Of a stretch of DNA of 14,011 nt, positions 1-5,591 are shown piece by piece. Position numbers and translations under genes: made by a program. The notes below the pieces were generated by a model. It worked only from the letters and a program-made list of their open reading frames with translations. It searched no databases and was not told the DNA's origin. How positions within the stretch are numbered: the stretch's first letter is position 1; each line of letters begins with the position of its first letter. Source of the DNA: Flavobacteriaceae bacterium (GTDB lineage Bacteria > Bacteroidota > Bacteroidia > Flavobacteriales > Flavobacteriaceae); the NCBI GenBank assembly GCA_029247985.1, contig JAQWKF010000117.1:1-14011 (forward strand). The letters run 5' to 3'.

Positions 1-82
1 GAAACTCAACGAGCTTTCCGTCTTTAAGTAAGGCAAAATCAACTGCAGAGGATCGCGAACGAATAATTAGTTCTTTACTCAC
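1..82 (-). CDS. rng: Ribonuclease G/E family protein, N-terminal fragment
   Basis: Only the first 27 codons lie in the window; the gene continues beyond base 1. The visible protein starts (V/M)SKELIIRSRSSAVDFALL and continues KDGKLVEF, which is the N-terminus I recognise for Bacteroidota RNase E/G proteins. Family members are single-strand endoribonucleases that mature rRNA and start mRNA decay. The S1 and catalytic domains are outside the window, so activity cannot be judged. The chosen start is GTG at 82-80; there is no in-frame ATG close upstream. It lies downstream of HU and a 29-residue basic protein on the same strand, after a 129-base leader rich in stem-loops. Family assignment rests on a short stretch, but that stretch is characteristic. 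Confidence 0.8.
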   Translation of the reverse strand, partial: MSKELIIRSRSSAVDFALLKDGKLVEF

Positions 83-96
83 AATAATGATTTTTA

Positions 97-117
97 GATT
101 CACAGTCTATGTGAATC
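97..117 (-). promoter_or_regulatory. Stem-loop just upstream of the rng start
   Basis: A perfect 8-bp inverted repeat, GATTCACA (97-104) and TGTGAATC (110-117), encloses a 5-base loop. It ends 14 bases before the GTG start of rng. It has no T-tract on the minus strand, so it is not a typical terminator. Its place in the leader suggests a role in translation or stability of the rng mRNA; that role is inference. Confidence 0.5.
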
Positions 118-145
118 AATTGAACAATGTTATCGGGGGACCTAA

Positions 146-166
146 ATCAAAGCGAACAACTTTGAT
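146..166 (-). promoter_or_regulatory. Second stem-loop in the rng leader
   Basis: A perfect 7-bp inverted repeat, ATCAAAG (146-152) and CTTTGAT (160-166), encloses a 7-base loop. It lies between the 29-residue protein gene and rng. There is no run of T after it on either strand, so termination is unlikely. It may form part of a structured rng leader. Confidence 0.4.
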
Positions 167-211
167 ACTAGTCCATGTCAAAGAACTTAAATGTTCAAAG
201 ATTAAAGAAGT

Positions 212-301
212 TTACTTTTTCTTATGTCTGTTAGCACGACTTCTTTTTTTACGCTTGTGCGTGGCTACCTTGTGTCTTTTTCTCTTCTTACCACTTGGCA
301 T
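212..301 (-). CDS. 29-residue basic protein (AURKAIP1/COX24-like, ribosome-associated type)
   Basis: This tiny gene reads MPSGKKRKRHKVATHKRKKR followed by SRANRHKKK and a TAA stop. About two thirds of its residues are Lys, Arg or His, and it has no acidic residue. I recognise the MPSGKKRKRHKVATHKRKKR pattern as a very conserved small protein of Bacteroidota, usually annotated as AURKAIP1/COX24 domain-containing. Relatives of that domain are the mitoribosomal protein mS38 and a small mycobacterial ribosomal protein, so binding to rRNA is likely. It starts 35 bases after the HU stop on the same strand, has an ATG start, and the next gene downstream is rng. Ribosomal location is inferred from the family and the composition; the reading frame itself is clear. 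Confidence 0.85.
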   Translation of the reverse strand: MPSGKKRKRHKVATHKRKKRSRANRHKKK

Positions 302-330
302 ATGTTATAATCTAAATAATTAATAATGTG

Positions 331-350
331 TAGCCGTTAATTAACGACTA
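331..350. repeat. Near-perfect 20-bp palindrome at the HU stop codon
   Basis: The core CGTTAATTAACG (335-346) is a perfect palindrome, and the flanks TAG and CTA also pair with one mismatched position between them. It covers the last codons and stop of the HU gene. With no loop it is a poor hairpin; it could be a protein-binding site or chance in AT-rich sequence. Confidence 0.35.
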
Positions 351-627
351 CTTTAGTTTTAACCTCTTCTAAAAATTCCTTTGCAGGTTTAAATGAGGGT
401 ATATTGTGTGCTGGAATATCAATAGTAACATTTTTTGAAATATTACGGCCTTTTTTGGCTTTGCGGGTTTTAACTACAAAGCTTCCAAATCCACGTAAAT
501 AAACGTTCTCACCAGATTCTAATGCACTTCTTACTTCTTTCATAAAGTGATTCACAATCTCTTGCGTATCACTCTTTTCAACTCCCAGTTTATCTGAAAT
601 GTTTGTTACGATTTCGGCTTTTGTCAT
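337..627 (-). CDS. HU/IHF-family DNA-binding protein
   Basis: At 96 residues this has the usual size of an HU-family nucleoid protein, which dimerises and bends DNA. The fold can be followed: N-terminal helices (MTKAEIVTNISDKLGV, about 1-16, then about 18-38), the conserved turn and strand VYLRGFGSFVV (42-52), the DNA-binding arm KTRKAKKGRNISKNVTIDIP (53-72), and the C-terminal segment IPSFKPAKEF (76-85). At the arm tip, the position of the DNA-intercalating proline (RNP in E. coli HU) is Ile63, giving RNIS. Transcription leads into the 29-residue basic protein and rng. A TATATTTG promoter element lies about 36 bases upstream of the ATG. Whether it acts as HU or as a site-specific IHF-like protein cannot be told from sequence. 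Confidence 0.93.
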   Translation of the reverse strand: MTKAEIVTNISDKLGVEKSDTQEIVNHFMKEVRSALESGENVYLRGFGSFVVKTRKAKKGRNISKNVTIDIPAHNIPSFKPAKEFLEEVKTKVVVN

Positions 628-663
628 CCTTAAATTCTTGTGTGGTTGTAAATTTTAGGTGAG

Positions 664-671
664 CAAATATA
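664..671 (-). promoter_or_regulatory. Putative -7 promoter element of the HU gene
   Basis: On the minus strand 671-664 reads TATATTTG, a full match to the Bacteroidota -7 consensus TAnnTTTG. A start site about 7 bases on would give a leader of roughly 30 bases before the HU ATG (627). I see no good TTG element at the expected spacing, so confidence is moderate. Confidence 0.45.
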
Positions 672-740
672 AAAATTTAATTCAACGTTTATGTGATTTT
701 AAACATCTAAAACTCATTCTTTGCATGTATTTTTGAATGC

Positions 741-1775
741 ATGAAACGTTTCAGTACTAAATTGTTAGCTTGGTATGGTCTACACAAGCGCGCTTTGCCT
801 TGGCGACAAACCAAAGACCCTTATGTGGTTTGGCTTTCTGAAATTATCTTACAACAAACACGTGTTGCGCAAGGATTGCCCTATTTTGAGCGATTCTGGC
901 ATGATTTTCCAACCGTCCATGATCTTGCACAAGCTAGTGAAGATGCGGTTTTAAAGCGCTGGCAAGGCCTTGGCTATTATAGTCGTGCTAGAAATCTACA
1001 TAAGGCTGCAAAACGAGTAAGCGAACAATATGAAGGCAACTTCCCAAGCACACTTCAAGAACTCCTCAAGTTACCAGGGGTTGGGCCCTATACCGCAAGC
1101 GCTATTGCATCTATTTGTTTTGATGAAGCTTGCGCTGTTGTTGATGGAAACGTATATCGTGTTTTGGCACGCCATTTTAATAATGACATCCCCATAAATC
1201 AACCCAAAGGAATTAAATCTTTTCAAGCCTTGGCGCAATCCCTTATCGACCCAAAATCACCTGGAGCTTACAACCAAGCCATAATGGAATTTGGTGCGCT
1301 ACATTGCACACCAAAAAAACCGCATTGCACAACTTGCCCTTTGTCGGATAGCTGCTTGGCATTGGCTGATGATCGTGTGGCCGAACTTCCTGTTAAAGTA
1401 AAAGCGAAGCCTATCAAGAAACGATATTTTCATTATCTGATACCCATAGATCAAAATAATAATACCCTTCTAAGCAAACGTGAACAAAAAGACATCTGGC
1501 AGGGGCTTTATGAATTTCCGCTTATTGAGGCTAAAGACTTGTTGTCCGTTGATGCACTTCAAGCACATGATGATGTACCTGAATGGGCCAAAGCGGCTCA
1601 TTGGACCAAATTTCAAGAAGAAGCAGTGATTCACAAACTCAGCCATCAAGCGCTACACACATATTTCTATGTACTAGAAAACATTGATGAAACCCTGCCC
1701 ATTTCTTGGTCTAGCGTTCCTGATTATGCAGTTCCCCGTTTAATAGAACGTTTTTTGGACAAGTTCATCCGATAA
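741..1775 (+). CDS. mutY: A/G-specific adenine DNA glycosylase MutY
   Basis: MutY removes adenine mispaired with 8-oxoguanine, preventing G:C to T:A changes. The 344 residues match the usual length (E. coli about 350). Visible features in order: catalytic Glu34 in WLSEIILQQTRV; helix-hairpin-helix LPGVGPYTA (111-119); catalytic Asp135 in VVDGNVYRVL; the iron-sulfur cluster ligands Cys189, Cys196, Cys199 and Cys205 (C-x6-C-x2-C-x5-C); and a C-terminal MutT-like domain with GLYEFP (255-260) and the Ser301-His302 pair of the 8-oxoG recognition loop. All key residues are present. ATG at 741 gives the normal N-terminus. It is divergent from the HU gene and followed by ssb after 24 bases, the standard flavobacterial order. 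Confidence 0.97.
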   Translation: MKRFSTKLLAWYGLHKRALPWRQTKDPYVVWLSEIILQQTRVAQGLPYFERFWHDFPTVHDLAQASEDAVLKRWQGLGYYSRARNLHKAAKRVSEQYEGNFPSTLQELLKLPGVGPYTASAIASICFDEACAVVDGNVYRVLARHFNNDIPINQPKGIKSFQALAQSLIDPKSPGAYNQAIMEFGALHCTPKKPHCTTCPLSDSCLALADDRVAELPVKVKAKPIKKRYFHYLIPIDQNNNTLLSKREQKDIWQGLYEFPLIEAKDLLSVDALQAHDDVPEWAKAAHWTKFQEEAVIHKLSHQALHTYFYVLENIDETLPISWSSVPDYAVPRLIERFLDKFIR

Positions 1776-1785
1776 TGTACATTTG
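1755..1785 (+). promoter_or_regulatory. Putative ssb promoter inside the end of mutY
   Basis: TTG at 1755-1757, a 20-bp spacer and TACATTTG at 1778-1785 match the Bacteroidota promoter pattern exactly. The start site would be near 1792, leaving a leader of only about 8 bases before the ssb ATG at 1800. This would allow ssb (and gldE-gldD) expression independent of mutY. Confidence 0.55.
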
Positions 1786-1799
1786 AAATAAAATCTATT

Positions 1800-2255
1800 A
1801 TGAGCGGAACACTTAACAAAGCTATGTTGATTGGGCATTTGGGCGACAACGTCAAAGTGACCTATTTTGAAGGCGGAAACTGTATCGGCAGATTCCCCAT
1901 AGCGACCAATGAAACCTACACAAGTAAACAAACAGGTGAGAAAGTAACAAACACCGAATGGCATAATGCTGTTGTAAGAAATAAGGCAGCAGAAATTTGT
2001 GAAAAGTATCTAAAAAAGGGAGACCGCGTTTATGTTGAAGGACGTATAAAGACCCGAAAGTGGCAAGGAGATGACGGTAAAGACCGTTATTCAACTGAAA
2101 TTCACGTTGATGACTTTACTTTTTTAACCCAACGCCCTAGCGATGGAAACGCCACGCAAACACAAGCGGCTCAACAACAGCCATCACAATCAACTCAACC
2201 CGCCCAGCCAACTCAGGCAAACCAACCTGCAAGTGACGATGACTTGCCATTCTAA
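1800..2255 (+). CDS. ssb: Single-stranded DNA-binding protein
   Basis: SSB coats single-stranded DNA during replication, repair and recombination. The 151-residue protein has an N-terminal OB-fold domain (about 1-112) with typical family segments: LNKAMLIGHLGDNVKV at the start, NTEWHNAVV (51-59), and KKGDRVYVEGRIKTRKWQ (72-89). It is followed by a flexible linker of Gln, Thr, Pro and Ala (about 113-144) and the acidic tip DDDLPF, the site where SSB partner proteins dock. Position between mutY and gldE agrees with the flavobacterial cluster. Only 7 bases separate its stop from the start proposed for gldE, so the two are probably co-transcribed. Confidence 0.97.
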   Translation: MSGTLNKAMLIGHLGDNVKVTYFEGGNCIGRFPIATNETYTSKQTGEKVTNTEWHNAVVRNKAAEICEKYLKKGDRVYVEGRIKTRKWQGDDGKDRYSTEIHVDDFTFLTQRPSDGNATQTQAAQQQPSQSTQPAQPTQANQPASDDDLPF

Positions 2256-2262
2256 ATCCTAA

Positions 2263-3558
2263 TTGTTGGACATACCTTATTTGGTTATTGGTTTTGAGAC
2301 ACTAGAAACAGTCAAAGCATTCCTATTGTTGATGCTTTTGCTAAGTTCTGCATTGGTTTCAGGCTCAGAAGTTGCCTTTTTTTCCCTTTCGCCATCCTAT
2401 ATTAAAGCGGCGGTAAATGCGCCCACTAGACCTTTGCGTATACTTGCGCACTTGCGAAAAAACCCAAGACGCTTGCTAGCCATTATTTTGTTGCTGAACA
2501 ACCTGATAAACATCGCTACTGTATTGCTTTTTACATCGATGACTTCTTTACTTTTTGATAGTATTTCTCAGTCAAGTCTACGGTTTTTAGCCGAAGTAGG
2601 GCTAATAACCACAGTGGTTTTATTATTTGGCGAAATACTCCCAAAAATTTATGCAAACAAAAATCCCGAAGGCTTCGCAAAACGGATGTCTATACCTATC
2701 TATCTGCTAGATAAATATGTGTTCTTTGCATTAACGTATCCCATGAGTTACCTCACCTTTATCCTTCAAAAACGACTAGGTAAAACAAGCGCAAATATTT
2801 CTGTTGATCATTTGTCGCAAGCCCTTGAGATGACCGACGATTCTGAAACCACTAAAGACGAGCAAAAAATTTTAAAAGGGATTGTTACATTTGGTAATAC
2901 CGACACCAAACAAATCATGTGTCCACGCATCGACGTTTTTGCACTCGATGAATCAACAGCATTCACAGAAGTTGTGGATCAAATTGTTGGAAAAGGCTTT
3001 TCCCGTGTTCCAGTATACAGCGAGACTATAGATACCGTTATTGGGGTTCTGTATGTAAAGGATTTGTTACCTCACTTTGATAAAAAAAATTACGACTGGA
3101 CTAAGCTTTTAAGAACGCCCTATTTTGTGCCAGAAAACAAAAAGCTAGACGATTTATTACAAGAATTTCAGCTTAAACGTATTCACCTTGCGGTTGTGGT
3201 AGATGAGTATGGCGGTACTTCAGGTGTTATTTCTTTGGAAGATGTTATTGAACAAATTGTAGGGGATATCACTGATGAATTTGATGAAACAGATATTAGT
3301 TATTCAAAACTCAACGACAATACTTTTGTTTTTGACGGAAAAACCTCTTTGCAAGATTTTTATGCGGTAACCAAGCTTTCCAATACGGATGATTTTGAGC
3401 AAAACAAGGGAGAGTCTGAAACTGTTGCCGGATTTTTATTGGAACAATTGGGATCCTTTCCTAAAATCAATACCAACTTCCAGTTCAAAAATGTTGTTTT
3501 TACCATTGAAGCTGTTGATCGCAAACGTATTAAACAAATTAAAGTACAACTCGCATGA
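2263..3558 (+). CDS. gldE: Gliding motility-associated membrane protein GldE (CNNM/CBS/CorC type)
   Basis: GldE is an inner-membrane protein of the gliding motility/type IX secretion system, related in domain plan to CorC/TlyC-type proteins. Seen here (431 residues): a CNNM/DUF21 membrane domain with hydrophobic segments near 17-40, 71-98, 106-126 and 144-168 and the motif GEILPK (123-128); a CBS pair (about 214-275 and 283-342) with the DEYGGTSGVI signature (314-323); and a CorC/HlyC C-terminal domain (about 350-430). No ATG is available at the N-terminus. The start is TTG, either 2263 or the next codon 2266; the latter would give MDIPYL. The gene overlaps gldD by 4 bases. The name rests on this architecture plus the ssb-gldE-gldD order. 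Confidence 0.92.
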   Translation: MLDIPYLVIGFETLETVKAFLLLMLLLSSALVSGSEVAFFSLSPSYIKAAVNAPTRPLRILAHLRKNPRRLLAIILLLNNLINIATVLLFTSMTSLLFDSISQSSLRFLAEVGLITTVVLLFGEILPKIYANKNPEGFAKRMSIPIYLLDKYVFFALTYPMSYLTFILQKRLGKTSANISVDHLSQALEMTDDSETTKDEQKILKGIVTFGNTDTKQIMCPRIDVFALDESTAFTEVVDQIVGKGFSRVPVYSETIDTVIGVLYVKDLLPHFDKKNYDWTKLLRTPYFVPENKKLDDLLQEFQLKRIHLAVVVDEYGGTSGVISLEDVIEQIVGDITDEFDETDISYSKLNDNTFVFDGKTSLQDFYAVTKLSNTDDFEQNKGESETVAGFLLEQLGSFPKINTNFQFKNVVFTIEAVDRKRIKQIKVQLA

Positions 3559-4100
3559 TGCGAATTTTATTCTTTCTGTTTTTGTTTTTGGGATGTCAAC
3601 ATCAAGTACCCAAGCCCTTTGCAGCCTTGGCCTTGAGCTATCCAGAACCACAATACAATGATTATGCCCCCAATGCTTGTGTTTACCGCTTTATGTACAA
3701 TGAAGTGTCAACTCCAATGCAACTGTCTTCGTGTGGCACAACGCTAGACTACCCTTTGCTAAAAGCAAAAATTTATGTCACCTACTTTGATTTGCACAAG
3801 ACTTCTTTGGATACCCTTTTTATGGATTTTGAAAACCGGCTTACGATTTTTGGCAAGGGGACGCAACGTATCAATGAAAGCACTTATGAGGACAAGGAAA
3901 AAGAAGTTTTGGGCAGCTGTGTTACGTTGATTGGCGATTCACCCTCGAACCTCCATTTTTTCGCTACAGACACCAAAAAACATTTTATTTCTGGATCATT
4001 GCTTTTTTCTGCATCACCCAACTACGATTCCTTGGCACCAGCCATTGGATATATTAGGAATGATGTACAAAAAATGCTAGAAACCTTACGTTGGCAATAG
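3555..4100 (+). CDS. gldD: Gliding motility lipoprotein GldD
   Basis: GldD is a lipoprotein needed for gliding and type IX secretion in Flavobacterium. The 181-residue protein starts with a short hydrophobic signal ending FLFLGC, placing the lipidated cysteine at residue 14. After it come family landmarks: PKPFAALALSYPEPQY (19-34), CVYRFMYN (42-49), a region KAKIYVTYF (70-78), and the C-terminal LETLRWQ. The lipobox has Phe rather than Leu three residues before Cys, acceptable for Bacteroidota. The ATG overlaps the gldE stop as ATGA, which implies translational coupling; a second ATG at 3558 would remove only one residue. The stop is directly adjacent to the stop of the converging metal-binding gene. 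Confidence 0.9.
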   Translation: MMRILFFLFLFLGCQHQVPKPFAALALSYPEPQYNDYAPNACVYRFMYNEVSTPMQLSSCGTTLDYPLLKAKIYVTYFDLHKTSLDTLFMDFENRLTIFGKGTQRINESTYEDKEKEVLGSCVTLIGDSPSNLHFFATDTKKHFISGSLLFSASPNYDSLAPAIGYIRNDVQKMLETLRWQ

Positions 4101-4637
4101 CTACGCTTTTTCTTTTTCTTTGGCGCAACAAGGTTTTTCACAACTAGCTTTACATGCTTTTTTGTCCGCTCCCTCTTTCTTACAACAGGCTTTGTCACAA
4201 GACTTGTCGCACTTTTTCTTTTTAGCGCAGCATGCTTTTTCACAATTGGGGTCACATTTTTTGCCTTGGTGATCAAATGTAAAAGCAGGCATGGACGTTG
4301 CCTCACCTACCTTATAATCATCTCCAAGAGATTCTATGGTAGTTTTGACGTTTTCAAATGAGGTTGTGGTTGGGTCAAAAGAAATATAGGCTGTTTTGGT
4401 TTCAAAATCAACCTTAGACTTTGCAACTCCTTCCATGGCTGCGACTTTCTTTTCAATACGTGCAGCACATCCAACTTCACATGTCATGCCATCGACTTGG
4501 AAAGATATATTTGAAAGATTTTCCGTGGACATTTCCACCTTTGTCTCCTCGGTGTGGCTGACTGTTTTTTTTGTTGGGTTTTTGGAAGTACAACTAGCAA
4601 GTAGAAGTATCAAAACATAAAAAATAGGGCGTTTCAT
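4101..4637 (-). CDS. Heavy-metal-associated domain lipoprotein with cysteine-rich metallothionein-like tail
   Basis: This 178-residue protein has a signal with lipobox LASC (Cys16), a short linker, an HMA domain (about 44-112) and a Lys/Cys-rich tail. The HMA metal site reads GMTCEVGC (50-57): Cys53 and Cys57 are three residues apart instead of the usual two. The tail (128-171) holds twelve cysteines in three copies of C-x3-C-x3-CC (128-137, 143-152, 162-171), separated by runs of Lys. HMA domains bind Cu(I) or similar ions; the tail resembles a metallothionein in composition. Binding or buffering of a thiophilic metal at the envelope is the natural inference, but the metal and partner are unknown. 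No efflux ATPase or metal regulator is nearby. It converges on gldD with no intervening base. Confidence 0.85.
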   Translation of the reverse strand: MKRPIFYVLILLLASCTSKNPTKKTVSHTEETKVEMSTENLSNISFQVDGMTCEVGCAARIEKKVAAMEGVAKSKVDFETKTAYISFDPTTTSFENVKTTIESLGDDYKVGEATSMPAFTFDHQGKKCDPNCEKACCAKKKKCDKSCDKACCKKEGADKKACKASCEKPCCAKEKEKA

Positions 4638-4653
4638 AATATTAAGTTTTAAT

Positions 4654-4661
4654 CAAATGTA
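4654..4661 (-). promoter_or_regulatory. Putative -7 promoter element of the metal-binding lipoprotein gene
   Basis: On the minus strand 4661-4654 reads TACATTTG, matching TAnnTTTG, 16 bases before the ATG at 4637. No convincing TTG element is seen at the usual distance. I see no obvious metal-regulator operator (extended inverted repeat) next to it. Confidence 0.35.
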
Positions 4662-4708
4662 GTAAAAAAAGCCATTTTTTCATCCTTTTTTACCAGCTTT
4701 GCACAGCC

Positions 4709-5590
4709 ATGATAAGAATCCCTGAGAACAAATGGTTGTACCTTTTTTTACTTTCATTGATTTGGGGGAGTTCATACATCCTTATTAAGCGTGGGCTCGT
4801 TGGACTTTCGCCCATTGAATTGGGAAGTGCACGTATTGTTATCAGCACTCTTTTCTTACTTATTTTGGGCTTTAAATCTTTGTCAGGATTAACCCGCTAT
4901 CAATGGAAATGGCTGATTATAACAGGGTTTTTAGGCACTTTTTTTCCTTCTTTCTTTTTTGCTTTTGCTCAGTTGCACATCGACTCGTCTGTTGCGGCTA
5001 TTTTGAATTCGTTAACCCCAATATTCACTGTACTGGTAGGGATTACACTCTTTGCCACTCGTATGCTTGCGCGTCAGTATTTTGGAGTTGTACTCGGATT
5101 TATAGGTTCTTTAGGTTTGGTTTGGGGAGGAGCACAAATCAATCCCAATCAACCCATTGGCTACGTATTACTTATCATAAGCGCTTCGATGTGCTATGCA
5201 ATCAATATTCATTTCCTCAAACATAAGTTGTCAGCCGTATCTCCAATGGCCATGACCTTAGGAAATTTTATTGCTATTCTCCCTCCAGCATTGATAATGC
5301 TGTTTTTTTCGGATTTCTTTTCAGTTTATAAGCTGCAAAAACCAGAAGTAATTACGAGCTTGGGCTATGTAGCGACACTTGCATTTTTTGGTACGGCAAT
5401 AGCCAAAGTAATGTTTAACCGATTTGTCAAAATGGCATCTACCGTGTTTGTTTCATCGGTAACATACACCCTACCCATAGTTGCCCTCTTTTGGGGCACA
5501 CTGGATGGAGAGAAAATAAGTGGATACCAGTTATTGTCCACTGTGATAATACTTGTGGGCGTTTCTTTAGCACACAAGAAAAGCAAGTAA
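4709..5590 (+). CDS. EamA-family (drug/metabolite transporter superfamily) permease
   Basis: The 293-residue protein is almost entirely hydrophobic and can be read as about ten membrane segments in two EamA repeats (roughly 8-140 and 150-290). Typical landmarks are the first-helix WGSSYILIKRGL (19-30), the APxxxxxL-like half SVAAILNSLTPIFTVLVG, and the second-repeat equivalent STVFVSSVTYTLPIVALFWG. EamA proteins export or import small metabolites such as amino acids or nucleobases; substrate cannot be assigned. The first ATG in frame is at 4709 and suits the first helix. It stands alone on the plus strand, head to head with the metal-binding lipoprotein gene and converging on the M16 pair, with a single base between the stops. 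Confidence 0.88.
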   Translation: MIRIPENKWLYLFLLSLIWGSSYILIKRGLVGLSPIELGSARIVISTLFLLILGFKSLSGLTRYQWKWLIITGFLGTFFPSFFFAFAQLHIDSSVAAILNSLTPIFTVLVGITLFATRMLARQYFGVVLGFIGSLGLVWGGAQINPNQPIGYVLLIISASMCYAINIHFLKHKLSAVSPMAMTLGNFIAILPPALIMLFFSDFFSVYKLQKPEVITSLGYVATLAFFGTAIAKVMFNRFVKMASTVFVSSVTYTLPIVALFWGTLDGEKISGYQLLSTVIILVGVSLAHKKSK

Positions 5591-5591
5591 G

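Noticed and set aside
87..323. Plus-strand open frame of 78 residues over the rng leader and the small basic protein gene
   Set aside because: It is the reverse of the 29-residue gene and the structured leader; its sequence is Leu/Phe/Cys rich from antisense Lys/Arg codons and resembles no family.
728..735. TATTTTTG, a TAnnTTTG match just before mutY
   Set aside because: It ends only 5 bases before the mutY ATG and has no TTG at the expected distance; a promoter here would imply a leaderless transcript, so I did not call it.
4022..4306. Minus-strand frame rich in Lys, Arg and Cys overlapping the metal-binding gene
   Set aside because: It is a different frame of the same repetitive Lys/Cys codons; the lipoprotein frame has a signal peptide and HMA domain and is clearly the real one.
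4903..5226. Plus-strand frame inside the EamA gene
   Set aside because: A shadow frame with many Cys, Phe and His and no recognisable motif; the transporter frame explains the region.
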